Below are positions 34,501 through 47,725 of a DNA stretch of 64,000 nucleotides, piece by piece (the stretch's first letter is position 1; every line of letters begins with the position of its first letter). The stretch lies in assembly GCA_022575985.1 (NCBI GenBank), contig JAKSXM010000007.1:20648501-20712500 (forward strand). The letters run 5' to 3'. The DNA comes from Anagrus nilaparvatae (Eukaryota; Arthropoda; Insecta; Hymenoptera; Mymaridae). The translations under genes and the position numbers were made by a program. The notes below the pieces were generated by a model. The model saw nothing but the letters and a program-made list of their open reading frames with translations. It had not been told where the DNA came from and ran no database searches.

Positions 34501-37500
34501 AAATAGTATCCTAATTTTACTAATTTTAGTCAATTTAAGAAAAAATTTCAAGTTTTCAAAATTTTGTGTGAATTTGTATTAATAAGTTCATAATTTTTTT
34601 TCAGAAATCTACAAAAAATAATTATAAATTTCTATAAATTTTTGTGAATTTTAAATTTCATTTTTCACTAATTCAAAGAACAAAATTCAGGATTTTCGAT
34701 TTTTTCGTTTTAATAATACTTCGCGAATCTACTGTTTTTGTACATTTAGAGTAATTAATTTTAACAGTGTACTTATTTTTTAAGATATATTGTATTTCAA
34801 TTTTTTAAAATTAAAAATTTGATTTAATTTCTTTATAATATACATAACTGACATAAACTATTTGACCCTGATTTGACCTATAATACAAAAATTTGAATTT
34901 CTTGACAAATAGTTTTAGACAACTTGAATTTTGTAAAGTTAATTGTAAAAAAAGTAAAATTATGGTAAATAATTTCATCTGTACATAAATTTTTTAAATA
35001 CATTCAATGACTTTTTAGAAACTCTTGTAGGATTTTACTAGTTTTCAGCTGAACAAGAAGCTTTTTTAAAGAACATTTTTTTTTTCTAAAAGCATGTGCG
35101 ATATTTTTTAACAGCAATATTTTTTAATAGAAAATTTATAAGTTCACATTGTTTATTGAAGTAATATTCAAATAAGAAAAGTTTTAATTATTTAAGAAAA
35201 CTTAAAAGTTAAGTTTCAAATTTAAATAATTAATTCAGTAACTTTTAGTTCGTCAAAATACAATTTTGTTATAACAATATTTTAATTAATGACTCTATAT
35301 AAACTATAGACTTATTAATATAATTAATATAATGAATTATTAATATAATTAGCTCTCTAGGTCGAAAAATTCGTCAAGTTAACTTTGTTATAACAATTTT
35401 TTAAGAGTTATTTACTTTAAAAAATTATGAAAAACAACTTAAAATATTTTATAAATTTCCTTTGACAAAATTTTTTTTGGTAGCGATCTTATTTGACACG
35501 AAAAAAATTGAACACAATACCTCTGAACACCGAAATAAAAATACACAAAATATAATTAGTTTTTATACACTTTGCATAAATAATTTAATTTTTAAGTTGA
35601 ATATAGAACGAGTCGAAAAAATTGTTGTTGGATTTAAATAGTGTGCAAAATATAGTTTTAATTTCGGTATTTAAAAATTGAACACTTCACTTTTCGCACT
35701 TTCGAAAATTTCCACAATTTCGAAAAATTGACTTAAAAAAAACCCTTAATAATTCATAAATTTGATATTGAATATGAGTAACTTAACTGATAATAGCAGT
35801 ATTTAGAAAAACTCTAGCTACAATTCCTATAAGATTTTAATTTTTTGGTCTCTGGACTCACTTGACTCCCGAAAATTGAAAAACAAAAATAATTCTAAAA
35901 AAGTTTTATTTACATCCAAAATAATAATTCTTACATTTATAAATCTTTTTTGATAAAAAACTATAAAGTTAATTTTTATTTACAACCTGTCCGACGGTAA
36001 AAAAAGTTTATATTTACCGTCGAACTTAAAAATACATGATATACACACATAGTAAAAAATATTTTAAAATTTCTTAACACTCTTAAAATTATACACATAA
36101 AACATAAATTATAATTAATTTATTTTAACTACCCGTCTTGATAAACAAATGACAGAAACTCTATAAACTTTTTGGCTCAAAGGCATATCTAAATTTAATA
36201 GTAAATTATATGTTTAAAAAAATTTTTTTTAATTCTTCCGTCGGCGGCTAACCTAAGTTACTAAAAAAATATTTTTTTTGGCGCCTATTTTAAACAATTG
36301 GATTATAAATTAATTGATATGTATGATAATAAACTACTACTTTTTGAATCTTTCTATAAATCTGTAACTACTAATCAATAAATCCATCAGATCCATATTT
36401 CGTTGAAATCGACATTTTATCATAAATAATATTATTTGATCGTTATAATTTTAAGCTAAAAGCACATATTTCGGAAGAAAGGAAGTCAAAAAAGCAAAAA
36501 AGGTAGGTAGTCGGCAAAAGATCAGAAAAATTAGATAATACATCTAATATATTTATAAAAAAATTCATAAATATATAAAAAAACAAAAGGCGAACGACAC
36601 ATACAAGAAGAATAAAAAATCTGCCCAAAGGCTCAAAGAAAAAAAAATCATGTTTAGAAATGGCGCCAGGATTCTTTTCTATATTTATAACAATCATTTA
36701 GTCTATATAAACTTTTGCGACCTCGTCCTTGCACCCAGAAAATAAATGTCGAAATTATATAAAGTTTTTGTTTTTTGTTTTTTTCAAATATGTTATTATC
36801 TACATCTGGCCACGTAGAGCTTCTCGAAATCCATAATTATCAGGTCACTCGTTCTTTTTTTTTGTTTTATAAAATAATATTACGTATTTTTTGGGAATTA
36901 TATGTCTCCTGAATAAATATTATCGTCCCAAATGTCATTAATGTATACAAAACCACAAATTTTTGTTTTTATTGCTAAAAATATGAATTTTTTTGTCTCA
37001 TGCATATTAATACTAATTACCAAAAATATATATTTTTAAACTTATATATTTCTGAGGGCATAATAATTATGTACATTTTTATCAATAAAATTTTTCTAAC
37101 TTTTATTCCCACACACGTGTATTAAAAAAAAAAAAAGTAAAATGAATTTTTTATAAAGCGATTAATTATTGCGTGCCAGTAGTCAGTTAAAAAAAAAAAA
37201 TTCGAAAGATAAAAAATCTCGTACAACAGGAGTCCATTCGATAACTAGGAGGATCTTATCTCGAGGGCTCCCTCAGTTTCTTTTTTATTTTCTTTTATTT
37301 GAAAGATCATGGTGGTTTGGTTTAAACATTTATATATATATATTCGTCCATGCAGCCATACATGGCCTGAAGCTAAGATGGATATACACTTTGAAAGTTG
37401 GCCGCATCCGCGCCAACCACGCCTTTTTCTCCGTTATTTAACCTCCTCCTTCTTCTTCGCGAATATAATCCTCTCCCTACTATAAATATTCTACACCTTT

Positions 37501-40500
37501 TTTTTCAAAAAAAAATTTATATATATTTTTTTTTAATTCCAATTTTTTAAACTAAAAAAGCCCGGGAGCATATATAAAAATCCTACCTTTTGGTATCGAT
37601 ATTCTATGTTTTATAAATATTTCGTGATTTCGACATATTTTTTATAGCCTAAAGAAAAAAAAAAAATTGAATAAACTATGATGTACATGCAGTCACGATT
37701 TTTTATTCCATGTATATATACGGTATTTATATATGCTTCAAGGTCGAATAAATTTATATAAACACGTATTAGATACCAATCCGCGGAAATCACGTGCAAA
37801 TATATATAAATATTTGCAAATGTATGCATAAATAGTTGTTTATCCTTGTATCCGTTTTATATATATATGCATATATATATTATGCGCGGTTCCTCGAAAA
37901 AATAGCTGCAGGCAATATATGCATAAAAAATGTCTACTAAGATTTTTACGCGATATACCCACCCCCGTATGTATGCATAAAAAAGGACTTCTTGTATATA
38001 TAAATCTTTAAGGACATTAATGTTTTGTATGGTTGGCCTAAGGTAAAATATGAAGAAAAAAAGGAAGCTTAAGAGTTTTACTAAAAAATATAACAAATTC
38101 ATAAATTTTTGTACAATGTTACGTGTACTGTATATTAGCTTGGACTTTTTGGGTGTTTAAGGGCCGAAATTGGATAGTTTTAGATTTTAAAACTTTCTGG
38201 ATGATGAAAAAAATATCAGATGAATATTTGCCTCAATGATAGCAAAGCTTTTCAAATAAATAACCAGAACTTAAATTTTCAGGATATTTTTCTACACGCC
38301 CACTTTATATCAGCCCAGATAAATTTCCAAAAACCAAAAAACTTTGAATTTACGCCTGAGCTAATATACAAGATAAAAGAAAATATGCCATATTTATATA
38401 ACATACACGTGAAATATACTAAAAACGCAGCAGCTACCAATTAAAATACATCTTCTCTCGTTTCAAGTGACTCCTGTTTTATACATATATAAATATTACA
38501 TGCTACCATACAATATCTGACGCGTCCTTGTAAACTTTTTTTATAATTTTTTTTTTTTTACAAAAGACAAGACAGAAGGCGTTGCCAAAAAAAAAAAATT
38601 CTGTGTGACAGTTGAGAGAAAACTGTACACATAAAATATACAATGAAAGGAGGTTGAAATAAAAAATTTATATTTACTCCCTATATATATAACCGGTGTA
38701 GTAGGTTTATAAACAATTTTTTATATTTTTTCTTTATTGCATAATATATTTATGGTTGAAAAAAAATTATTTTTTTGCACGTTTAATATTTTTAGTTATA
38801 TATGCACAACACATTTTTATTATTAAATAAAACACATTTATTTTTTTTACATTTAAAAATTTTATTTTATTTTTAAACACATTTTATAACAAAAATATTA
38901 ATATTCACATTAATAGTAACACTAAATATTCTAAGTACACTTAATAAATAAATCGAATTTTACAATAAAAAAAAAATAAAAAATGTGTAACACGCTACGT
39001 CAGTAGTTAAACTTCAACTGATCTCATATAACAAACAACGGTCGATAAAATTGTTGTGTTTCCACCAAAAAAAAAAAAAAATAATAATAAAATAAAATTA
39101 TTCTCTTTTTTTTTACAGTTTAAAAAAAAGTACAAAATTGTGGTAATTTAACCCCCACCAAATATTTATATATATAATTCTTTATAATATACGGTAATCA
39201 TCAAGAGAGAATAACTTAACAACATAAATACATATATATATTTATACTAAATTACAAAAATGAGGCCCGCAATCAAGTAGTTAATAATAAAGAGGAGAGA
39301 GTAATACTATAATGAGCAAAAAGGACGAACAGGGGTATTTTTTTGGTTAAAAGGCCCTTTATCTTGTATTATGTACTTTTACTTTTAAAATTAATTGATT
39401 CAATACAGTTATTAAGCTTTGACGTAAATGATTTAGTTATAATATCCTAAATTTTCAGTATTTACTATGTATGTTTAGACTAACCCACATATTTCACAAG
39501 CATTCAATATTGAGCACTCTAATAATTTTTACTCCTAATGTACGCACATCCTGAATACGAAAAAAGTTTAAAAGATTATTGTATGTATTTAAAGGTTAGT
39601 AAAGAAATCAGTAAATTAAAAAAAAATAAAATAAAATAAAATTCCATTCGAAACTAGACATTGTTTATTGTCACAATGATTGAACTAAATCATTTGTTAA
39701 CAGTCATAGTAATAATTTTAAAGTATCAAAATTTCGAAGATTGGAAGGATAGCCTTTTTTATTTTTTTAGATATCCATAAAAAATTTCCTTGTGTAACAA
39801 ATTAAAAAACCAATTTTATTACCAAAATTAATGAGTTTAAATATAGCAATTTGTTAAAAACTGGTACAGCATGGAATAGTGACGCATATGGCTAAAATCG
39901 TTCCATATAAATCTGTAATTTCTGACGTCACGTAGCTACTTAAAAAATTAAATTAACAGCCCGGCTACACTATGAGAAGCAATTAAAATTTAAAAAAAAT
40001 TTTCAGGAAAGGGGAAACTGTTATTTCATCAATAATCAAATGCAATATCCTCATGGTTATAAATATTCATTTCTGGCTATTGTGCCCATAAGAATTCTTG
40101 CTCCAAATTACAGATTTCTAAGTAAAAGGCTAAGAATTCAAGCTTAAAAGTAAATTAGATACAGTTAGCCTAGGTATAATCATAAAACGTTTAATTTTGG
40201 ATTTTCAATTTTCCTTTTTTTTATAATCATCAAACCTAGTAGGTACAAAACTTTGCAAAGATAAACTTTAAACACTATTAATTTAAAATAAATATAATTA
40301 TTTTTTATTTGGCATTAAGTCCAGTCTTTTAGTTCACTTCGGTTATATATAATAAAAACTATTTTGAATAATTTATTATTAATAGATTACTTATATAATC
40401 TAAAAATACGCTTTCTCTTTCGCGAAAAGTGACATCTAGCGGCTATTATAGAAGTAATAACATAATAACAAAGCCGAGAATATATTTTTTAAAATTACAT

Positions 40501-41505
40501 CGATAAACGAGTCGTAAATGCTTTTCCAAAAATTTTGAATATTAATTTTACAATTCTGATTTAACTTTTAAAATAACCAAATGAAATCAATCAGTTAGTT
40601 CAATTTGCAATCGCTCTTATTTCCGAATGAAATTTAAATGTCATAGCTCAATATGGCCAATAAATTCACCAGATATAATTTCTTTATATTAAATTAAATA
40701 ATTAAAAATTTGTAATACTAATAAATAAATAACTACCTTGTGAATTTGAACATTTTAATTTATCTTATTTATAAGTAGCTTATTCATAAACCATAATTTT
40801 GAAATTCCGATTCAAAAAATAAACTAAAGAATTTTTATTATTATTATTATTTATTGTTCTTTTTTTTTATATTTGATAAATAACTTTGAAAACATCTTTT
40901 CAAGACAAGAAATAGTCAGCGTCGACGTTTTAAAAATCTTTCTTTTTATATATGCGAAATAAAAAAAACAAGCAGCCACGAATCCCGCCCAAGCCGCAGG
41001 GTTAAAAAGTCTGCAAATGATAAAAATGAAAGTCAAAAAAAAAAATAAAAAGAAGAAATTTCTTATTATATATATTGTTTTTATTTAATTCTTACATGTT
41101 CATATTTATTTCAAAGCCCCTGTTTAATTATTAGTTTTTATAATCATTACTTTCTGCGGCATTTATAAAATTAAAAGATACGTTATAATATTCTTTACAT
41201 GTATTTAATAATCTGACTTAATCTAAAGGAATATAAAGAAAATTTATTAATATAGTTAATAAAATATATTATTCTGAATTATTATAATATTTACAATTTA
41301 ATTTAAATAAATTTATACGTTCAAACTTATATAAGGATCAGAAATCTCTTATAATCTGATAATAAATAGACATTGCTATGTTAATGATTTTTTTGGTATT
41401 TTAATCTATTTTTATTGTTTTTGACCCATTCAGCTACAGCAGACAGTTTAGGCTATTTTTTGAGTTTTTTTTTAGGTATTTCAACCCCCCACCCCCGAAT
41501 TATTA
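28600..41505. other. Long AT-rich stretch, no gene found
   Basis: No coding frame with a recognisable product and no tRNA or rRNA. There are many (TA)n and (A)n tracts, for example 30820-30845 and 30960-30997. Islands of higher complexity lie at 30860-31340 (with AGGCCCTCAAGGGCTC), 32200-32520, 36440-36900, 37160-37480, 37600-38450 and 39000-39310. A small hairpin at 35992-36025 pairs CGACGGTAAA with TTTACCGTCG. The segment could be intronic or intergenic. Confidence 0.5.
29570..30300. repeat. Possible degenerate copy of the 49614 foldback family
   Basis: GGTCGAGTCTTCAAATTAG and CCAAAAGTACTGCTGAAAAT at about 29625-29690, followed by CACAGCCATTTTCATTTTTT, parallel the order of blocks at 49650-49770. 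The match is patchy and I could not align it rigorously. Confidence 0.3.
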
Positions 41506-41509
41506 CAAA

Positions 41510-42370
41510 CACACTATTTGCCATTGAGTTGATTACTTTGGCCAAAGTTTCATTGTACTAAAGGAAAACCTGCTGGTTTCGGCACTCTCTTGAAACCAGG
41601 CTAAACTCTTAATTTTATTCTACGAAGCTTTCTGATAATATATTCAAAGTTTAGCATATGTCCCATTGTCCTGAGGGTAGTTACACCATACCAAAAATTT
41701 AGGTCACCCAGGTGACCATATTGAAACCAAGCTAGATTTTAATACTTGATGCTCATCATTATCAAAGACCTATAGCGAAGGCGATATTACGGAGAAGCTG
41801 TCCCGAGCCCAGTAATACGGCAGTATTTATACTGGGTGACTCTTTTGAGACCAGGCTAAACTTTTACTAATTACCATATTAAGATTTTTAATGAAGTATA
41901 CAAAGCTTAGTCTATGCCGCATTGTCCTGACGAGAGATATAGCCCCCCGAAATTTAAGTCACCCAGGTGACAAAAATGATATCATGCCAAATTTTACACG
42001 CTTTTTCTTTTCACCGAAACAAACATATATTTGATGATTGTAAATAAACAAAAATGTTTTCTGGTAAAATTCATTACACAATATTTATTCACATGTAATT
42101 ATGAAAAATACAGGAAAAAATTTTTTATTATTTATATGATCAGCTTACACTATTTTTATATTACCTCTGCCATCCTGTCCATAAGGATAAGTTTGATGGT
42201 ATTTTGGCCTAAAAACTACGCTAAAAGTCAAATTTCTTATATATTATTAGAAAGCTTCGTAGAATAAAATGTAAGAGTTTATCCTGGTTTCAAGAAAGTC
42301 ACCCAGGTTACTTTCCGAAACCAGCAGGTTTTTTGTTCGTACAAAGGTCTATAAATTTGTTATCTCGGTG
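41510..42370. mobile_element. Foldback element with internal repeat and GTCACCCAGGTGAC palindromes
   Basis: The left block 41510-41660 (containing AAACCTGCTGGTTTCGG and TTCTACGAAGCTTTCT) reappears inverted at 42225-42370. Between them, a segment of about 165 bp (GAAACCAGGCTAAACTCTT ... TAGGTCACCCAGGTGACCAT) is repeated directly at about 41590-41745 and 41850-42000. GTCACCCAGGTGAC-type palindromes occur once in each. No coding sequence. Confidence 0.65.
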
Positions 42371-42379
42371 GCAAATTGG

Positions 42380-43660
42380 GCTTTTGAAGCCGTCCCCGAG
42401 TAGTTTCAAAAATGACACACAAATTCTTATGGACTTCCTGCCTAGTAGAAACAATTTAACTTAAGTAACTATCACCTGAAACATATTGCGTTATCCTGCT
42501 TTATGAAAACGCTCCTCAAGGAATCAAGAGAAAAATTTGACTGAATTCGCAAGGTTACAGACAACATTAACCAATTTGCAATCTTGAAAGTAAAAAATTT
42601 TATAACAATTAAATAATAAAGCTACAAATAACTATGACTGTTTTGATTTCTAAAATAAAACCAATAAAAATTTTCATAAAGATAAAACAATAGTACTATC
42701 ATGCTTTGAAAAGTACTGAATATATAATTTAAAAAAAAAGAAATACTTTTTGTTTTTATATACCCTTATGAGTTCATTTCAATTGCGGGAAAAAATTGAT
42801 TTCAGAATATACAATTTCACTGAGTTTAAAAAATAAAATAATACCCCTCCTTACTATTATAAACGGTTTGTAAATTTCCAAACAGAATATTTAATTTTTA
42901 GGGCACGCTTCTGATTTTTATCAAATGACTTAAAGTACATAGTATCAATTAAAAAAGTTTTTTTTTCAACATATTTGGTGTAAATACTTTATTTATAACC
43001 AATATATCTCAAAACATTTTTAATTAAAATTTCAAGCAAAACAACGTGTACATGTTGCACTTTGTAAAAATTATTTGGAACTACAAGGGGGAAATGCCTA
43101 CTATAAAACGAAGTACAGAAGCTGAAATAAAAAAAAAATTTACAAAAAGTAGCTAATGTTAAAAATAATAATAATAATAATCAAAAAGAAAAATGATCTT
43201 ATAATTTATGAAATACAATAAAAAGGTTTGTACTTAATTTTTAATAATTATAGAGAATGTAGTCGAGCGGTAGCTAGAAGCCACATTTTTGCGACCTCCT
43301 CGGTAAAATTTGTTAATATAAAGAACCAGAAAGATAAAGACCCGAGGCATTAAAGTATTTAAAAATCACCGGCATCAATTTTTTGCGTGTTATACTAATT
43401 TTTTTTTATTTCTATAGATATTTTAGATATTTTAGATAACAGTCTTCTACTGAACCAGTTTATTCATAATATTGATTAACGAATTTAAAATTGTCTGACA
43501 CATATTAAGATTTAATACTTTACGACTACCTATAATTTGTAAAAATGATCTTTTAGACTTTATAAACCAGTAAGATGACGGGACGGATCTTCTTTATTTT
43601 TTATTTTTTAGAATTACAAAAAATATTATTACATTAAAAAATTTTGTTTTTAATTATAAA
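42380..43660. other. Non-coding AT-rich DNA
   Basis: No gene, RNA or long repeat recognised. A short (AATAAT)n run lies at about 43165-43180. Confidence 0.5.
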
Positions 43661-43667
43661 AGTTTAA

Positions 43668-43986
43668 AAGGACACAGAGCCAAAAAATTTTAAAATCAAT
43701 TTTTTTGATTTTTAACAAAATTTATTGATTAAATTTAAAAAAAATGAGTTTCATGCTCTTCACAATTTTTTAAATATTATCATCGAGAATTTTTGGAAAA
43801 TCAGAAATCTAGAATTTTATTCAAATTTCCAAAATTCTCTATGGGATGATAATATTTAAAAAAATTTTTGGATTAGTTTAGTGTGTTTTTTTATTGCGTG
43901 AGATTCATTTTTTTAAAATTAAATTAATAAATTTTGTTAAAAATCAAAAAAAGTGATTTTAATATTTTTTTGTTTCTGTGTCCCCT
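43668..43986. mobile_element. Foldback MITE, about 320 bp
   Basis: The ends are AAGGACACAGAGCCAAAAAA on the left and, reverse-complemented, AGGGGACACAGAAACAAAAA on the right. The arms continue through TCAATTTTTTTGATTTTTAA and a central TGATAATATTTAAA inverted pair. No coding sequence. Confidence 0.7.
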
Positions 43987-44289
43987 TCAACAGAAAATTT
44001 AATTTGACCTAAATATTTTATGATCTCACAAGAAGATTTTCTGTTAATAATGATTCTGAGAAGTTACTCATGTAGATACGCAATATAAATAGGTTTTTTA
44101 AAAATAATAGTCAATAGAAATAGTAAATAATAATTTGATAAAATTATTGACAGAGACAGTTTATAGTAGATAGTTCTTTTATAAAATCTTTCGCTCAATC
44201 ATCAATGAAAAATATTTTTAAATTTAAAGTTAGCATCCAACAAACCTTTTGGAGAAAAAACTTCCTTTTTATAGTGTTAAAAACAAGAA

Positions 44290-44620
44290 CATCAAATCCT
44301 TTAGGTTTATAGACTTAGGATAATTTATATTTCGGAATCTATTGTAATTTCAGTTTTTGCATTTATTACTGTTATGAGTGAACATCTTTCAAGACCGTTA
44401 GTTGTGTGAACATTCAAACCAGTTATATTTTTCTTTATCTTCAGGTAGTTTTAATTAACCTTCATATTGAAATTTTGGTAGTGAATTTTTTAACATGGAA
44501 TATGTTTATGGGGGGGAGGTACCCGAAAAAGTTCCGTTCAGCATGGGGGGGGGCGAAAAAGTTATATTTTTAGGAGGGGGGATGGTCAAATGGATTTCAA
44601 ATATTTTCGATTTCATGCGC
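44290..44620 (+). repeat. G-rich minisatellite element, copy 5 (end part then start part)
   Basis: 44290-44440 matches the terminal part of the family (TTTATAGACTTAGGATAATT to TTCAAACCAGTTATA). 44491-44620 matches the start (TAACATGGAATATGTTTATG, G-runs, TTTTTAGGAGGGGGG). The order is therefore end then start, as expected for two partial neighbours or a former tandem pair. Confidence 0.6.
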
Positions 44621-44779
44621 CAAAAAAGTAATTGCGCCAAAGTGTCTACCCCACCTACATCCGAAACGAAAACTCTTTTGCACTTTTTTTCTTTCAAAGA
44701 TCAATTAACAATACTTTTTCAAATAATAATACATTAATAATACTTTTTCATACAACAGTGCATATAATGGTAAGTGAGA

Positions 44780-44829
44780 ATCGGGCCAAATCGCTGGTAT
44801 ATGTATATATACTAGCGATTTGGCCCGAT
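44780..44829. repeat. Perfect 16-bp stem-loop with AT-rich loop
   Basis: ATCGGGCCAAATCGCT at 44780-44795 is exactly complementary to 44814-44829, with an 18-base loop GGTATATGTATATATACT. The stem is GC-rich in an AT-rich setting. It could be a tiny MITE or a regulatory hairpin; the function is unknown. Confidence 0.75.
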
Positions 44830-44879
44830 TGCGCCCAGGTAATACTCTGGAATAGTTTTTTAGTAGAGTAATTATTAAT

Positions 44880-46325
44880 ATATTTTCATTCGAAATATTC
44901 TAGTGAGCCCTGAGTGAGCCTATAAACTCTCACGTAACAATTTATTATATTATACATATATAAAATTTAAGAAATTTCAAGCACTTCAAGCAGATCAAAC
45001 CTCTGTAAAATAATATTCAAATATAAAGGTATAATTTAATGATAAAATTTCTGTATATTCATGTTTATACATGAAAATATTGAGTATTGAAGTTTACCAG
45101 AAATTTTATTTATTGATTAGAAGCTTTAACATAAGCAAATTTTGATGAAAATTTATTTTCAAAAATAAGGCTATGACATTTTTTGATACTGATTTATCAG
45201 TTCGTGTTATTTTTAGCCTTATTAAATTTAATAAAACTTTGAATGTAATTTTTATGAAATTAATAGAATAAAAATGCCAGCTGTATTTAAATTAGAAAGA
45301 GAAAACTAAACTTCTCCTTTCTAACGGTATACACAAGCCAGCATTTTTAGTCGTTTTGAAAGCATGTGCGAGGCAAGTACTTACACAAATTTTTAAAAAA
45401 AATTAATTTTATAATTTTAATATTTTTTGTTTTTTAAATAATTAAACGGTGTCTAGATAAGGTGTATTAGGAGTCTACTGACGAGCCAACCTAATACACT
45501 ATGGCGAAACACTGTTACGTACCTATTAGTTTAAAATTAACCAATTTATTGGTTAAATTAATAAGAATATCACAATTAAAATGAGTTAATATCATAATTT
45601 TATAGTAAATATTGATTTTCATTAAAATTTAATATAGTGCGTGCTGTATTTTTTAGAGTATAAATAGTAACAAGGCTCATTAAATGACAATGAACTGATA
45701 TGAATTTTTTTTTTTAATTTATAAGAGCACGCATACAAAAAATTAGTAAATATAACTAAAATTACGATGTTGTTTACTAAATTCAGTTTGGTTAAAAGTC
45801 ACTATAAATAATTAGTAAAATTTACTAATAAAATTTGTTTATAAAACTAAAACCTCAATTTTTTTAGAAAAATTTACTAATTTTTTGGTTAAATTTACCA
45901 ATCTATGTTAATTTGTTTTTACTACATTTTTATAGGTTAATTTAACTATTCTTTTTTTTGCGTGAGCCATTTATTTATATATTTTTGTCTATATACTTAG
46001 TGATTTGTGAATGCTGGTAATATTTTTAAAATTATGGCTTTAAGTATTAAAACTATAGTTAATAAAAATAGTTTTTATTTTTATTTTAAAAAATTTGTTG
46101 ATTACAAAAAAGTTAGATTTATATAGTTAGGTTATAATGATTAGATTATACATTATTTTGATTAAATATTTTTTTTTAATGTTATGGTTTTTATATATCT
46201 AAGTTAAAAATATTACTATCCATGGATAAAACAATGTGAATGGTCGAATGTTTTTTTTATTTGTTAACGGCAAAAAAATATGTCTTTACCAGCCTTTTTT
46301 TTTAATTATTTATTTTTCATAGAGA
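44880..46325. other. Non-coding AT-rich DNA
   Basis: No gene found. At 45730-45960 the motif TTACTAATTTTTT/AAATTAGTAAA recurs several times in both orientations, suggesting an old degenerate repeat. Confidence 0.5.
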
Positions 46326-46329
46326 GATT

Positions 46330-47172
46330 TTTTAGTATAGTCCTGGAGCATGGTTTTATTTGCGATTTTTTTTGAAAGCATGTCCATGGAATTTTTTGAC
46401 GGTAATTATAGTATTTGGGGTCGCTGATTCCAAATCCGAGGTCCGTTTTGACCTAACGTGGTCCAATTTTGCGTAATTGCCCATTAGGTCATTTCTAACT
46501 GTTTTTTGCCATCTTTTGTTAAAATTTTTAATATATTACCATTTTTCTCACACTACACTAATGTTTTTTAGGTCTCTATACCTAATTATCAAAAAAAATG
46601 ATAGCCCATAATAGGGATTCTTAGGCTATTTTTCACGCTTTTTGGGCTAATTTTAGCTATTTTTATGAAATAATGCCAATTTTTATCTACAGCTTCTTGT
46701 TTCGGAGTATTTTAAGTTAGTTAAATACGAATATTATTTTTAATTTATCTAAAAACGGTGCAGTAGCCATTATAGGCACTTTTAGGCTGTTTTTGGTAAT
46801 TGGTATTATTTCATAAAAATAGCTAAAAGTAGCCCAAAAAGCGTCAAAAATAGCCTAAGAATCCCTATTATGGGCTAACATTTTTTTTTGTATGAGTAGA
46901 TATGATAATTAGGTATAGAGACCCAAAACACATTAGTGTAGTGTGAGTAAAATGGTAATATGTATATTAAAAATTTTAACAAAAAATGACAAAAAAACGT
47001 TAGAAATGACCTAAAATGGGCAATTACGCGAAATTAGACCACATTAGGTCGAAACGAACTTCGGATTTGGAATCAGCGACCCCAAAAACTAAAATTACCG
47101 TCGAAAAATTCCATGGACATGCTTTCAAAAAAAATCGCAATTAAAACCATGCTCCAGGCCTATACTAAAAAA
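46330..47172. mobile_element. Foldback element, about 840 bp, related to the 56320 element
   Basis: Arms of about 345 bp start TTTTTTAGTATAGTCCTGGA and end with the near-complement. They contain CATGGAATTTTTTGACGG and GGGGTCGCTGATTCC, then a TGCCCATTAGGTCATTTC block. The inner parts pair AGCCCATAATAGGGATTCTT with its complement. The order of blocks (TAG.CCTG end, ATGGAATTTT, GGGTCGCTGA, GGTCCA, TGCCC) is shared with 56320-57717, so both belong to one family. No coding sequence. Confidence 0.75.
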
Positions 47173-47289
47173 ATATTTTTTTCATTTTCCACATTATTCT
47201 CTTTTAACCTAAAAATACCGAAAAATCCTAAATATGAACTCTTATTTGAAGACTCTTATGAAAATGATTCCATATATTTTTAAACTAAA

Positions 47290-47660
47290 TTCTCTGAATT
47301 ATTCGAGTCATAGAAGCATTTTCATCAATATCCATAATTTGATTATTTTGCAAAAATAATTGCTTTAGCTCATTACTTTCCTATTTATAAATAATAAGCA
47401 TAAAATTGCTTTAATTGAATATTTCAAGCAAAGCAGCCTAGCCATACAAATATTATAATTTATACAAACTAATAAAATTAATATTTTTTAGTTTATAAAT
47501 CTGGTATATTTTTAATTTTTAAAACTTTTAAATTATGTAAATCTTTTAAAGTTAAGCAAGATTCTAAATATTCTAATGACACTGGAAACCAATTAAAATT
47601 ATTTTCTGATATTAATTTATCAGATGATTTCTTTATTTTTCTATTACAAATTTGGATTGA
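47290..47660 (-). pseudogene. Remnant of a secreted LRR-protein gene
   Basis: On the minus strand, 47450-47640 corresponds to 48410-48600 of the intact gene next door (about residues 185-250). 47310-47380 corresponds to 47977-48060 (about residues 365-393), with the middle deleted. Both parts are full of substitutions and short indels and have no continuous frame. It is a partial tandem duplicate immediately downstream of the intact copy. Confidence 0.7.
47632..47637 (-). terminator. Candidate polyadenylation signal for the 47726-49156 gene
   Basis: AATAAA on the minus strand, about 90 bases after the stop, within the pseudogene remnant. Weak evidence. Confidence 0.3.
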
Positions 47661-47725
47661 AAATAAATTGTTTTACTGTAAAATTGTTATGATTATACAA
47701 AAAATATGAAAAAAAAATATTCATT

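Noticed and set aside
37169..37441. 90-codon plus-strand frame in a higher-complexity island
   Set aside because: Contains IYIYIF from (TA)n and poly-Lys from A-runs; no conserved motif. The island is noted as non-coding.
40851..41036. Minus-strand 61-codon hydrophobic frame with LFNPAAWAGFVAACFFYF
   Set aside because: Could be a membrane peptide, but there is no start context, family or neighbouring exon. It is too short to support.
44495..44871. Open frames overlapping the G-rich repeat
   Set aside because: They run through poly-G tracts (glycine runs) and a perfect hairpin. This is repeat-derived, not a gene.
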